From Curtobacterium flaccumfaciens UCD-AKU (GTDB lineage: Bacteria; Actinomycetota; Actinomycetes; Actinomycetales; Microbacteriaceae): DNA of 40,109 nt. Location of the stretch: the NCBI RefSeq assembly GCF_000349565.1, contig NZ_KB714609.1:184444-224552 (forward strand), in the 5' to 3' direction. The notes under the pieces are model-generated. The model saw nothing but the letters and a program-made list of their open reading frames with translations, had not been told where the DNA came from and made no database searches. Both the position numbers and the translations under genes were made by a program. Below are positions 22,394-31,059 of this stretch, piece after piece. Each line of letters opens with the position of its first letter. Position 1 is the first letter of the stretch.

Positions 22394-24658
22394 CTACGCC
22401 CCCGGAGCCAACGACCCGGTCAGCGGCTGCCCCGACGACCGCGTCACGAAGCACGCGATGAACCGGTCACCCTGGTCCCACGTCGCCTGGTCCGGCGCGT
22501 AGGAACCCTGCACCTGCACGTCGCCCACGGCAGCCGCGGCCGAGGCGTTCAGGGCCGTGTCGGACTGGCACTGGTCGGCCGCCTGGGTCGCAAGGGCCTC
22601 GGCACCGGGGTAGGTGTCACCCTCGACGGCGAGGCGTGCGGTCAGCTGCCCGATGTGCGGCGTCGCGCAGTCCACCACCGTGAAGGTCTGCGACCACGCG
22701 TTCGTGAACGGGGACAGGCACTCCCCACCGGCCAGGTCGGTCCACGGGTGCTCACCGGGCAGGGCAGGGGTCGTCGCGAACTGCAGCGCGGCGGCGGGTG
22801 CGGTGGCCTCGCTCGACTGCGCGGTCGAGGGAGCGGCGGTCGGGGCCGCCGATGCCGAGGACGCAGCCGAGGGCGACTTCGTCGGGACGGCCTGGTCGGC
22901 GATGTTGTTGCCGAGGATCCACTTCGACAGCAGGAAGACCAGCACGATGAGCACGAGGATCAGGGCGATCGACCCGTAGATCAGCAGCTGCTTGCCGCGC
23001 TTGCCCTCGTTCCGCAGCCGCGCAAAGCCCTCGTTGATGAAGTTGTCGCGTTCGCCGGGCTGTCGGTCCGGACCAGCCGCGGACCGGCCGACACCAGCAC
23101 CAGCAGCAGGGCGGGCCGCAGCCGGCGCAGCAGCAGTGGGCACGGCAGCCGCGGGCATCATCCGCGTGCCGGTGTCCTCGGGGTCGTAGCCGGTGTCGCC
23201 GAGCTGCCCGACGGCCTCGGTGCCGAACAGGTCCTTGATGGCGCTCGTGTCGCTGGTCTCGCGGCCGTCCCACTCGGACTGGTCCAGGTCGTCCGGCGCG
23301 GCGGCGGGCAGCGACTCCGACTGAGGACCGGTGTCGGTCCGGCCCAGTCCGAGCACGGCGTCCAGGTCCTGTCCGACCGACGGCGGCAGGTGTGCCGGGT
23401 ACTCCTGGGCACCCGCGGTCGGCTCCACGAGCGGCGGCGCAGCGGTCGGCGGCACGGTCGCGTCGGGCTCGGACCACCAGGGCGTCCCGGCTGCCGGGAT
23501 CGCGGTGGTCGGGGCGTCGGATCGGAGGCCCTCGGTCGCCTCCGCTTCGTCGGCTCCGGTGGACGCACGGGGCGCGTCCACTGCCTCGGTCGGGTCCGCG
23601 GGGTCGCTCGCGTCCGGCGAAGCGGCGCCGGCAGCAGCGGCGGCAGCACCTGCGCCGGCAGCGGCGGCAGCGGGCACAGCCGGCGGCACCGCGGGCGGCA
23701 CCGGCACGGCCGGCGGCACCGGGTAGGTGCGCGGCGCCTGGGGCAGCCCGGCGGCCGGGGTGTCGACCTCGCCGGCCACGACCTCGTCCTCGTCGTCGAA
23801 CTCGTCGGCGAGCGACCAGGACCCTGCGGACTGTGCGGTGGTGTCGAACGAGTCGGTGGTCAGCGTCGCCGGGACCTCGCCGGGCTCGTCGTCGTCGCCG
23901 ATCGCCCAGTCGAACGGCCGGTCGTGGGCGCCGGTCTGCGTGGGGACCGGCCCGGTGCTCGTGATGCGCAACAGGTCGGTGAAGGTCGGCGGCTCCTCGG
24001 TCGGGGGCAGCACGTTCTCGACGCCGAGGGGCTGCGGCGCAGCGGGCGCCACGGGCTCCGGGTGCGATCCCGTCGCACGGCCGAGCCAGTCGACGTCGGC
24101 ACGGCCCTCGCCGAACGGGTCGACGCGGCGACGCTCGTCCTCGATCGCCTTGGACGCGGCGGCACGTTCGTCGCGGTGGGCCTGGGCCGTCGGCAGCACG
24201 ATCGACGACGGGTGCGGTGCGGTGGAGTCCGGGGGGACGTCCGCGGCGGCCGGGATCCGGTCGTGCAGCGTGGAGCGCTCGTGCTCGACGGCGGCGTCAG
24301 GGTTCTCCGACGGCGCGAGCAGCTCGGCGGGCATCGAGATGGCCTGGGTCGAGTCGTCCGGCGCAGCAGGAGCAGCAGCAGCAGCAGGCGCAGGCGCAGC
24401 ATCTTCGGGCTCGGGCACGAACGGCTCGGGAAGCGGTGCGCCCGTCTCACGCGCGGTGCGCTCGGCCTCGCGACGCTCCCGGCGCGACGGCCAGTCCTCC
24501 TCGCCCCGCGGCGCCCCGAAGATGTCCGCAGCGCTGCGGAGACCGTGGAACGGAGCGTCCGATCCGGACGCACGCCGAGCCTCCTGGCCGTCGTCCCCGT
24601 CTGCCGGGCCGGCGGTGCCGTCGGGTTCGCGTGCGTCGTCCGGACGCTCCTCGGTCAC
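22394..24658 (-). CDS. Long-tailed membrane protein with C-terminal Septum_form-type domain
   Basis: The 754-residue protein has a very long cytoplasmic N-terminus (1-550) that is acidic, Pro/Ala-rich and probably disordered. Short conserved-looking islands occur (SAADIFGAPRGEEDWPSRRE; FTDLLRITSTG; SAIKDLFGTE). One membrane helix lies at about 560-580 (IALILVLIVLVFLLSKWIL). The outside domain has LAGGECLSPF, VVDCATPHIGQLTARL and QCQSDTA, which match the Septum formation (PF13845-like) pattern with paired Cys. GTG at 24658 overlaps the pyrE stop (GTGA), so it is translationally coupled to pyrE. It may be an envelope or division-associated protein; the role is inferred only from domain resemblance. 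Confidence 0.75.
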   Translation of the reverse strand: MTEERPDDAREPDGTAGPADGDDGQEARRASGSDAPFHGLRSAADIFGAPRGEEDWPSRRERREAERTARETGAPLPEPFVPEPEDAAPAPAAAAAPAAPDDSTQAISMPAELLAPSENPDAAVEHERSTLHDRIPAAADVPPDSTAPHPSSIVLPTAQAHRDERAAASKAIEDERRRVDPFGEGRADVDWLGRATGSHPEPVAPAAPQPLGVENVLPPTEEPPTFTDLLRITSTGPVPTQTGAHDRPFDWAIGDDDEPGEVPATLTTDSFDTTAQSAGSWSLADEFDDEDEVVAGEVDTPAAGLPQAPRTYPVPPAVPVPPAVPPAVPAAAAAGAGAAAAAAGAASPDASDPADPTEAVDAPRASTGADEAEATEGLRSDAPTTAIPAAGTPWWSEPDATVPPTAAPPLVEPTAGAQEYPAHLPPSVGQDLDAVLGLGRTDTGPQSESLPAAAPDDLDQSEWDGRETSDTSAIKDLFGTEAVGQLGDTGYDPEDTGTRMMPAAAVPTAAAPAAARPAAGAGVGRSAAGPDRQPGERDNFINEGFARLRNEGKRGKQLLIYGSIALILVLIVLVFLLSKWILGNNIADQAVPTKSPSAASSASAAPTAAPSTAQSSEATAPAAALQFATTPALPGEHPWTDLAGGECLSPFTNAWSQTFTVVDCATPHIGQLTARLAVEGDTYPGAEALATQAADQCQSDTALNASAAAAVGDVQVQGSYAPDQATWDQGDRFIACFVTRSSGQPLTGSLAPGA

Positions 24659-25206
24659 GCGGTCAGCCCCAGATCAGCCAACCCGATGGCTGCGAAGTAC
24701 GGGTAGCCAGCCGCTTCGATCGTCTCCTTGGCGCCGGTGTCCCGGTCGACGACGACCGCGACGGCGGCGATGATCGCGCCCTCACGCTCGAGTGCCTCGG
24801 CCGCCTTGAGCGGCGAGCCGCCGGTGGTGGAGGTGTCCTCGAGCACGACGACGCGCTTGCCCTGCAGGTCCGGGCCCTCGACCTGCTTGCCGCGGCCGTG
24901 GTCCTTCGGCTCCTTGCGGACGACGAAGGCGTCGTAGGTCAGTCCCTGGGCGGCGGCCTGGTGCAGGACGGCGCTGGCGATGGGATCGGCGCCCATGGTG
25001 AGCCCGCCGACGGCGGAGACGTCCGGCACCTGCTGCACGAGCTCGGTCATGACCTGTCCGATCAGCGGCGCGACGCGGTGGTCCAGGCTGACCTTCCGCA
25101 GGTCGATGTAGTACGTCGCCTTCTTCCCGCTGGTCAGGGTGAAGTCGCCGTGGAACACCGCTTCGGAGGAGATGTACTGGATCAACTGTTCGCGCGCGTC
25201 GGTCAC
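24655..25206 (-). CDS. pyrE: Orotate phosphoribosyltransferase
   Basis: The 183-residue enzyme converts orotate and PRPP to orotidine monophosphate in de novo pyrimidine synthesis. Family hallmarks are FTLTSGKKATYYIDLRK at the N-terminus, the flexible catalytic loop VRKEPKDHGRGK, and the PRPP motif VVVLEDTSTTGGSPLKA, where Ser-Thr replaces the common Ile/Val-Thr. The GTG at 25206 follows TACCCT by 8 bases, giving a near-leaderless mRNA. No other pyrimidine gene is adjacent. The downstream gene encodes a membrane protein, an unusual operon partner. Confidence 0.95.
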   Translation of the reverse strand: MTDAREQLIQYISSEAVFHGDFTLTSGKKATYYIDLRKVSLDHRVAPLIGQVMTELVQQVPDVSAVGGLTMGADPIASAVLHQAAAQGLTYDAFVVRKEPKDHGRGKQVEGPDLQGKRVVVLEDTSTTGGSPLKAAEALEREGAIIAAVAVVVDRDTGAKETIEAAGYPYFAAIGLADLGLTA

Positions 25207-25214
25207 AGCGCACA

Positions 25215-25220
25215 AGGGTA
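25215..25220 (-). promoter_or_regulatory. Leaderless-type -10 of pyrE (TACCCT)
   Basis: The hexamer on the minus strand ends 8 bases before the GTG start, so transcription would begin at or within two bases of it. Confidence 0.45.
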
Positions 25221-25289
25221 GCCGGTCGGGCCCGCAGCGCGCTCCCCCAGCCTGAGCGTCTGTGCGTGCTGGCACCGAGGCAGCGTCGG

Positions 25290-25295
25290 TACGCT
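25290..25295 (+). promoter_or_regulatory. Leaderless-type -10 (TACGCT)
   Basis: The hexamer ends 7 bases before the ATG at 25303. No clear -35 is seen. Confidence 0.45.
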
Positions 25296-25302
25296 CCGGG
25301 GC

Positions 25303-26970
25303 ATGTCCCGTGCACCGCGTCGCGCCGCCGTGGAGCCGGCCCCGGCCGGCGGCCGCCGGCCCGGCGCCGTGGCCGTCACGATCGGACGGGAGGCCCTTGG
25401 CGGCCTGGTCGCGCTGGCCCTGGCCGTCATCGCCCTGCGCCACGTCATCGCGACGGAACGGGTGGCGTTGCTCTGGTACGACGGCGACTCGGTGCTGCTG
25501 CCGCTCGTCGAGCGTTCGCTGCAGGCCGGGCAGCCGTTCGAGTGGGCGATGTCGCCCGCGCTGTTCTTCTTCCCGGAGCTGCCCGCGTACCTGTTCAGCG
25601 CGCTGGTGACCGCGACACCACAGCAGGCCCTGGCGTTGAACGGGGTGCTCGTGCTCCTCGCCGTCTACGCCCTGGTGCGTGCGGCCGCGAACGAACTGAT
25701 GCCGTCCGCCGGGCGCCCCGCCCGGATCGCGGTGTCGGCCGGGGCGCTCGGCCTCGTCACCCTGCTGGTGCTGACCGAGTCGTCGGCGACGGCGACCTCG
25801 CTCGAGCTGGCGTCGCTGCTGCTCACGACGACCTACTACTACGGTGCCGTGCTGGCGATGCTCGGCACCGCGGTCCTCGTGCTGCGGTCGGTGCGGCTCG
25901 GCCGGGCGTCGGTGCTGCTGCTCGTGGTGCTCGGACTCGTCGCCGCGTGCACGACGGCGTCGAACCCGCTGTACGTGCCGTGGTCCGCCGCTCCGGTCGT
26001 CGTCACGCTCGGGCTCCTGGTGCTGGCGCGCCGGGTGCCGTGGCGTCCGGCGGCGCTGCTGTCCGGTGCCGTCACCATCGGCTCGGTCGTCGGGTACCTG
26101 GTGCGGATCCCGCTGCGGCCGTTCGTCTCCCTCGACCCCGCGACGTACGTGCAGCCGTCGCGGGCCGGTGAGACGCTGCGGTTCTTCGCGGCACTGACCG
26201 ACGACCGGGCGGGCACGGCACCGGGCGACGTCGGCCTGCTGCTGCTGTTCGCCGGCGTGCTCGTCACCGTCGGCGGCACGGTCTGGGCCTGGCGGGTCCG
26301 CACCGCCCGCACCGTGCTGGTCGCGACGCTGCTCCCCCTGGTGACCGTCGTCGCGGTGTCCGTCGGGGTCGTCGTCGCCGGGTCCGAGACCCCGCGCTAC
26401 CTGCAGCCGATCGTGACCGCACCGCTGCTCGCACTCGTCGCCGTGGCCGAGCTCACCCGCACCGCGGTGCGCCGGACACGGGTCCACCGTCCCCACCGGG
26501 GCGTCCGAGCGGGGGTCGCGGTCGCGATGGCCGCCGTGCTCGCGGTGGGCGTCGCGGTGACCCCCGGGACCGCCCACGCCGTGGCGACCGCCCGGTACCC
26601 GGCGGCGGCGTGCCTCGACCGTTGGGCGCACGGGCGCCAGGTCACCGGCGTCGGACAGTTCTGGACCGTCCGTCCCCTCGCCACCTACGCGTCGACGAAC
26701 CTCGAGCTGCTGCAGGTCCGCGACACCTTCGAGACGTACCCGTGGCTCGTCGACCTCGGGGCGTACCGCGGTGCCGACCCGAGCTTCGTGGTGGTCGGGT
26801 CGCACGACCTCTGGACCACCGCGGTCGAGGACTCCCTCGGCCCGCCGGCGACGATCACCCACTGCACCGGCTTCGACGTCTACGACTACGCCGGCACCGC
26901 GGGGCAGGCCCTCCTGCGGCGCGACGTCGTCGGGAGCGCCGACGTCATCCGCCGCGAGCGCGGCTTCTGA
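25303..26970 (+). CDS. Polytopic membrane protein, possibly GT-C-like (555 aa)
   Basis: This is a membrane protein with about ten to eleven hydrophobic helices between residues 30 and 425, and a C-terminal soluble domain of about 125 residues (AACLDRWAHGRQVTGVGQFW; SFVVVGSHDLWTT). The first loop carries WYDGDSVLLPLVERSLQ and then FEWAMSPALFFFPELPAY. That arrangement, with acidic residues in the first outer loop and a C-terminal soluble tail, resembles GT-C glycosyltransferases or related uncharacterised membrane proteins. I cannot name the family with certainty. It is preceded by a leaderless-type -10 and appears to be a single gene, divergent from pyrE. Confidence 0.75.
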   Translation: MSRAPRRAAVEPAPAGGRRPGAVAVTIGREALGGLVALALAVIALRHVIATERVALLWYDGDSVLLPLVERSLQAGQPFEWAMSPALFFFPELPAYLFSALVTATPQQALALNGVLVLLAVYALVRAAANELMPSAGRPARIAVSAGALGLVTLLVLTESSATATSLELASLLLTTTYYYGAVLAMLGTAVLVLRSVRLGRASVLLLVVLGLVAACTTASNPLYVPWSAAPVVVTLGLLVLARRVPWRPAALLSGAVTIGSVVGYLVRIPLRPFVSLDPATYVQPSRAGETLRFFAALTDDRAGTAPGDVGLLLLFAGVLVTVGGTVWAWRVRTARTVLVATLLPLVTVVAVSVGVVVAGSETPRYLQPIVTAPLLALVAVAELTRTAVRRTRVHRPHRGVRAGVAVAMAAVLAVGVAVTPGTAHAVATARYPAAACLDRWAHGRQVTGVGQFWTVRPLATYASTNLELLQVRDTFETYPWLVDLGAYRGADPSFVVVGSHDLWTTAVEDSLGPPATITHCTGFDVYDYAGTAGQALLRRDVVGSADVIRRERGF

Positions 26971-26983
26971 TCCGCTGCTGAAG

Positions 26984-26992
26984 TTGTCCACA
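26984..26992 (+). promoter_or_regulatory. Single DnaA-box match
   Basis: TTGTCCACA, the usual actinobacterial DnaA box, sits in the 74-base gap before the M23 peptidase gene. It is single, with no cluster or AT-rich region, so it is not an origin. It could be a regulatory box or a chance match. Confidence 0.35.
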
Positions 26993-27044
26993 GCGGCGCG
27001 TTGCCGTCCGATGCTCGCTGTACGGATGTATAGGCTCGTGCTCG

Positions 27045-28397
27045 ATGTCTCGCCCCTCACGCCTCCGCGTCCCCCGTGTCCCCGTGCGCCTGCGCCTCGC
27101 CGTCACCGGCCTGGCGCTCGCGGGCCTCGTCGGCACGGTCGTGGTCGATGCCCCGGCAGCCCAGGCGGTGACCTACCCCACGTGGGACGAAGTGAAGTCC
27201 GCCCGTGGCAAGGAATCCGCGAAGCAGGGGCAGATCACCGAGATCCGGGGCATCATCAGCGAACTCGACGCCAAGGTCGAGGCTGCCGAGGCGAAGGCGC
27301 AGAAGCTCGGTGACGTGTTCTACAAGGCGCAGCGCAAGGCCCAGACCGCCGCCGAGAAGGAACAGCAGCTCCGCGCCGACGCGAAGGAGCACGCGGAGGT
27401 CGCCGACCAGAGCGCCGCGCAGGCCGGCCAGTTCGCCGCACAGATGTCCCGCTCCGGTGGTGCCGACGTCACCACCTCGGTGATCACCCAGGGCAAGGAC
27501 GCCAGCGACCTCCTCTACAACCTCGGCGCACTGAGCAAGCTCTCCGAGCAGGCCGAGCGTGTGCAGGCCGCCGCGAGCTCAGACGCCGCCGTCGCCAGCT
27601 CGCTCGAAGCGCAGGCAGACCGCGCCGCCGAAGCACTCGGCGACCTCGCCGCCGAAGCAGAAGACCGCATGCAGGAAGCCCAGACGGCGTCCGACGCCGT
27701 GCAGGCCGCCTACGACGAGCAGCAGTCGAACAAGGCACGACTCGACGCCCAGCTCGCGACGCTGACCTCGGGCCGGGTCCGCACCGAAGCCGAGTTCGCC
27801 AAGGGTGAGCGCATCCGCAAGGCGGCGGAAGAGAAGGCGGCACGCGAAGCTGCAGAGCGCGCAGCAGCCGCGCAGCGAGCGGCCGCCGCACAGGCTGCCG
27901 CGAACTCCGGCGGGGGCGCGCCGTCAGGCGGCGGCTCGACCGGCAGCAGCGGCTCCGGCGGCGGCGGTTCCGTCGGCGCGGGCTCGGGGACCGGCTGGGT
28001 CCGCCCCGCCAGCGGCTACGTCATCAGCCCCTACGGGTACCGCGTGCACCCGATCACCGGCGTCGTGACCATGCACGAGGGCACCGACCTGGCGAGCGGC
28101 TGCTACACGCCCATCGTCGCGGCGTCGGCCGGCACCGTCGACTACGTCGGCTGGTACGGCGGGTACGGCAACTACGTCCGGATCAACCACGGCGGCGGCG
28201 TGCAGACCGCGTACGGCCACATCGTCGACGGCGGCTTCCGGGTCGCCACCGGACAACAGGTCTCCGCGGGGCAGCTCATCGCACTCGTCGGCTCCACCGG
28301 GGCATCGACCGGCTGCCACAGCCACGTCGAGGTGCACATCAACGGCGCCACCACCGACCCGGTGCCGTTCATGTCGGCGCGCGGCGTCGCCTTCTAG
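27045..28397 (+). CDS. Secreted M23 (LytM-type) peptidoglycan endopeptidase-like protein with coiled coil
   Basis: The 450 residues begin with a signal peptide (LRLAVTGLALAGLVG ending AQAVTYPT). A long alanine/glutamate-rich coiled coil spans about 50-290, then a Gly/Ser linker, and a C-terminal LytM domain from about 325. Zinc ligands are visible: His and Asp in TMHEGTDLASG, His in TAYGHIVDGG and the HxH in CHSHVEVHI. The layout matches division-associated amidase activators or hydrolases such as EnvC-like and NlpD-like proteins; since the ligands are present, catalysis is plausible. TAGGCT lies 8 bases before the ATG, indicating a near-leaderless mRNA. It converges on the next gene with a gap of only 20 bases and no visible terminator. 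Confidence 0.92.
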   Translation: MSRPSRLRVPRVPVRLRLAVTGLALAGLVGTVVVDAPAAQAVTYPTWDEVKSARGKESAKQGQITEIRGIISELDAKVEAAEAKAQKLGDVFYKAQRKAQTAAEKEQQLRADAKEHAEVADQSAAQAGQFAAQMSRSGGADVTTSVITQGKDASDLLYNLGALSKLSEQAERVQAAASSDAAVASSLEAQADRAAEALGDLAAEAEDRMQEAQTASDAVQAAYDEQQSNKARLDAQLATLTSGRVRTEAEFAKGERIRKAAEEKAAREAAERAAAAQRAAAAQAAANSGGGAPSGGGSTGSSGSGGGGSVGAGSGTGWVRPASGYVISPYGYRVHPITGVVTMHEGTDLASGCYTPIVAASAGTVDYVGWYGGYGNYVRINHGGGVQTAYGHIVDGGFRVATGQQVSAGQLIALVGSTGASTGCHSHVEVHINGATTDPVPFMSARGVAF

Positions 28398-28417
28398 CGG
28401 ACCAGCCCGCCTCCGGC

Positions 28418-29212
28418 TCAGCCCGCGGCAGGCCCCACGTCGTCCACGTCGGTGTTCCACAGCGCCCGGTACCACGCGGTGCGCTCCGGGTCGTCCGGCA
28501 GCCCGTACGCCCGGTGGAACAGCGGCTCCCACCCGGGTCCGTAGTTCCAGCCGAGCGCCATCGTCGCCACCGCGATGTCGGCCCAGCGGTCCGCGACCCC
28601 CATCGCGTCCAGGTCGACGTGCCCGCTCCACCGCCGGTCCGCACCGATGAGCGTGTTCGGCGTGCACGGGTCGCCGTGACAGACGACGATCCGGTCGGTC
28701 GGCGGCTCCGGACCGAGCGAGCCCGGCCCACGGTCGGCGTCGGTGTCGGCCGCACGCGCGCGATCGAGCCGGTCCACCGTGGACCACGTGAACGGGCAGT
28801 CGTCGACCGGCAGGGCGTCGTGCAGCGCGCGCAGCCCCTCGCCCACCGCGACCACCGCCGTCCGGGGTTCGTCGTGCCAACGCGGGTCGACGGCGCTCCA
28901 GCCGGGCACCGCGCGGGTGTGCAGCCAGACGCCGTCCTCGTCGGCGCCGTGGTCGAGCACCTCCGGCACCCGGGCGTACCGGGACGCCCACGTCAGCCGC
29001 GCGGCCTCGCCGCTGATCCACGACCCGTAGGCGTGCGGCAAGACCTTCACGAACTCCTCGGCGTGCGCGTCCGGCCCGATGCGGAACGTCGTCCCGCCGA
29101 TCTGGTTGTGCCAGACGAGCGCGACCTCACGCCCTCGGGCCGCCTGGGTGACCACGCGCGGCTCCGGGACGGTCTCACCCGGCCGGGGCAGTCCACCGAT
29201 CGAGCGCACCAC
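28418..29212 (-). CDS. Aminoglycoside 3'-phosphotransferase-like kinase
   Basis: The 264-residue length equals that of typical APH(3') enzymes. The kinase catalytic loop is VCHGDPCTPNTLI and the metal-binding segment GHVDLDAMGVADRWADIA. The N-lobe has GGTTFRIG and EFVKVLP, the latter with a Lys for ATP. The family transfers phosphate from ATP to aminoglycoside hydroxyls, but chromosomal relatives may have other substrates, so resistance should not be assumed. The GTG at 29212 lies 8 bases after the amaP-like stop, with no promoter between, so it is probably the last gene of the Asp23 operon. Confidence 0.85.
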   Translation of the reverse strand: MVRSIGGLPRPGETVPEPRVVTQAARGREVALVWHNQIGGTTFRIGPDAHAEEFVKVLPHAYGSWISGEAARLTWASRYARVPEVLDHGADEDGVWLHTRAVPGWSAVDPRWHDEPRTAVVAVGEGLRALHDALPVDDCPFTWSTVDRLDRARAADTDADRGPGSLGPEPPTDRIVVCHGDPCTPNTLIGADRRWSGHVDLDAMGVADRWADIAVATMALGWNYGPGWEPLFHRAYGLPDDPERTAWYRALWNTDVDDVGPAAG

Positions 29213-29220
29213 GGCGACGC

Positions 29221-29823
29221 TCAGTGCACGCGGTCCGGGCGGGACGACCCCGACCCGCCACGGGCGATCTCGAGCAGCACCGGCAGGCGTTCGCCGAGCA
29301 GGGCGTCCAGGTCGGCGACGACGGCCTCGACCCGATCGGTGATCTCGCGCGGCGCGGCACCCCGGCGCGGACGGACCCGCACCCGGATCGCCCGACCACC
29401 ACGGACCCGGTAGACGTCGACGGCGAGCGAGCCGACCTGGGGCAGGTCGCCGATGGCCGAGGAGAGCGCGTGCTGCACGGCCGTGGACTCGATGCGCACC
29501 GAGCCGGCGACGCCGTCGGCCGAACCGTCGCTGTCCACGACGGTGCTCTCGCGGCCCCCGCCGAGCGTCGTCAGCACCACGAGTGCGAGCACGCCGAGCA
29601 CGACGCCACCGCCGAGCACGCAGGTCCACGCGAACACCGAGTCGTCCCGTTGTGCCCCCGTGCCGAGTCCGGCGAGGGCATCGCCGACCGCGCGCCACCA
29701 CGACGCGACGAGGGGCACCCCCTGTGCGGTCTGCACCACGATCGCGGCCGCTCCGGCGACGAGCAGGACGAGCCCGAGCACGATCAGTGCCGTGCGTCCG
29801 AGTGCACGGTTGGTGGCGTTCAT
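29221..29823 (-). CDS. amaP: AmaP-like alkaline-shock membrane anchor protein
   Basis: The 200 residues hold two N-terminal membrane helices (about 10-35, IVLGLVLLVAGAAAIVV; 65-90, WTCVLGGGVVLGVLALVVL) and a soluble C-terminal domain (VRIESTAVQHALSSAIGDLP; RAIRVRVRPRRGAAPREI). That is the AmaP layout, in which a membrane hairpin anchors Asp23 beneath the membrane. The ATG at 29823 overlaps the previous stop (ATGA). Assignment relies as much on operon position as on sequence. Confidence 0.7.
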   Translation of the reverse strand: MNATNRALGRTALIVLGLVLLVAGAAAIVVQTAQGVPLVASWWRAVGDALAGLGTGAQRDDSVFAWTCVLGGGVVLGVLALVVLTTLGGGRESTVVDSDGSADGVAGSVRIESTAVQHALSSAIGDLPQVGSLAVDVYRVRGGRAIRVRVRPRRGAAPREITDRVEAVVADLDALLGERLPVLLEIARGGSGSSRPDRVH

Positions 29824-30461
29824 CCGTCCACCCGCCCCGTCGGCTGCACCCGGACGCGCGCGGCGAGGGCCGGCTGCGCGTCGATCGCGGCGAACTCCCG
29901 CTCGACGGCCTCGGTCGCGGCCACCGCGGGGACGTCCACCCCGGCTGCGGGCCGGAGCACGACGTCGACCGTGCGACGGCCGACTGTGCCCACGGCGGCG
30001 TCGGCGCCCAGACGGGTCGCGGATCGGGCGGCGCGGGCCGCGGCGGAGGCCAGGACCTCGTCGTCGACGACCACGGCGAGCCGGTCGGACGACATCGTGT
30101 GGCGTGGGCGCCGCTGCGGCAGGATCCCCTGCAGCAGGAGCACCAGGCCGATCAGGGCGACGACGGCGCCGACACCGATCACGATCGTCGTGTCGAGGCC
30201 GTCCGGCGCGGCGAGGGCGGCGTCGACCACGGCACGGGGGTCGACACCGAGCACGTTCTGGTCGAGCAGGACGAGCGCCCCGGCGAAGACCGCAGCGGCG
30301 GCGAGCACCAGGGCGATGAGCATCGCGACGACGACGGCACCGGAGCGGGAGACGTGGGTCTCGCGACGCAGCAGACGCCGGTACGTCGGGGCGTGGTCGT
30401 CGCGCGACGGACCGGCGGGGACGACCGGATCGGGGCGGCCGACCGTGGGTGCTGCGGTCAC
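29820..30461 (-). CDS. DUF6286-type membrane protein of the Asp23 operon
   Basis: The 213 residues include two membrane helices at about 40-65 (VVVAMLIALVLAAAAVFAG) and 95-115 (IGVGAVVALIGLVLLLQG). A C-terminal alpha/beta domain follows (DRLAVVVDDEVLASAAARAA; RRTVDVVLRPAAGVDVPAV), resembling a degenerate Asp23-like fold. The GTG at 30461 overlaps the upstream stop by 4 bases and its own stop overlaps amaP by 4. Genes of this kind occur in Asp23 operons of actinobacteria; molecular role unknown. Confidence 0.7.
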   Translation of the reverse strand: MTAAPTVGRPDPVVPAGPSRDDHAPTYRRLLRRETHVSRSGAVVVAMLIALVLAAAAVFAGALVLLDQNVLGVDPRAVVDAALAAPDGLDTTIVIGVGAVVALIGLVLLLQGILPQRRPRHTMSSDRLAVVVDDEVLASAAARAARSATRLGADAAVGTVGRRTVDVVLRPAAGVDVPAVAATEAVEREFAAIDAQPALAARVRVQPTGRVDG

Positions 30462-30871
30462 CGGACCCTCCGCGGGGTGTCCACCACCGACGACGCGAAG
30501 GTCACCGTCACGCGGGCGACCTGTCGGCCGGTGATGGTCCGGAAGCGCTCGGCGATCGTGCCGCGGGCCCGGTGCGCCGTGGCGACGACCGGCTCGTCGG
30601 GGAGTGCGTGCGAACCCAGCACCGGCAGGGCGAGCGGGGCCGTGATCTCGACCGCCAGCGCACCGCGGCCGTCGTCGGCGACGCGGGCACGGACCTCCCG
30701 GGCGGCAACGCGCAGCGCTTCGGCGGCGACCGCCTGCGCGGTCCGCACCAGCGCGTGCGCTCCGATCCTGTCGGAACCGGGGACCCGGACACCGACGGGA
30801 GCAGCGCCAGGACCGGAACCGGGGACCCGGACGCCGCGGTCGCCGGTCGTGGCGACGGCGGCGCCGCTCAC
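30458..30871 (-). CDS. Small Asp23/Gls24-like protein (137 aa)
   Basis: A soluble protein whose C-terminal half (GALAVEITAPLALPVL; GTIAERFRTITGRQVARVTV) has the strand-helix-strand order of Asp23 domains. The N-terminal 35 residues repeat VRVPGS twice, encoded by a short DNA duplication. It begins at GTG 30871, overlapping the DUF2273 stop (GTGA), and ends overlapping the DUF6286 gene. Probably a divergent paralogue of the Asp23 protein encoded two genes upstream. Confidence 0.65.
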   Translation of the reverse strand: MSGAAVATTGDRGVRVPGSGPGAAPVGVRVPGSDRIGAHALVRTAQAVAAEALRVAAREVRARVADDGRGALAVEITAPLALPVLGSHALPDEPVVATAHRARGTIAERFRTITGRQVARVTVTFASSVVDTPRRVR

Positions 30872-31059
30872 GACGAGCTCCGGCGTCCGCGCAGCACGTC
30901 GAGCAGGCGACGGAAGTCGACGTCGCCGGTGACGATGCGTGCGACCAGTGCGCCGAGCGCCATGCAGACGGCGACCACGACGAACGCCCAGAACCCGAGC
31001 GTCACGGCGACGATCGCGAGCAGGGCACCGACGCCCATCCCGACGACGGTGGCGTTCAA
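30868..31059 (-). CDS. Small membrane protein, DUF2273 type
   Basis: The 63-residue protein has two membrane helices (VVGMGVGALLAIVAVTLGFW; AFVVVAVCMALGALVARI) and a basic tail (LDVLRGRRSSS), as in DUF2273 proteins of Asp23 operons. The TTG at 31059 overlaps the upstream TGA by 4 bases (TTGA), which suits the chain of overlaps here. An ATG at 31038 is a shorter alternative. Confidence 0.75.
   Translation of the reverse strand: MNATVVGMGVGALLAIVAVTLGFWAFVVVAVCMALGALVARIVTGDVDFRRLLDVLRGRRSSS

Noticed and set aside
26970..27045. Replication origin
   Set aside because: Only one DnaA box, no AT-rich element and no dnaA/dnaN genes nearby.
28418..29212. Acquired antibiotic-resistance cassette
   Set aside because: Base composition and codon use match the neighbours, there is no integron or transposon, and it is joined to a housekeeping-type stress operon.
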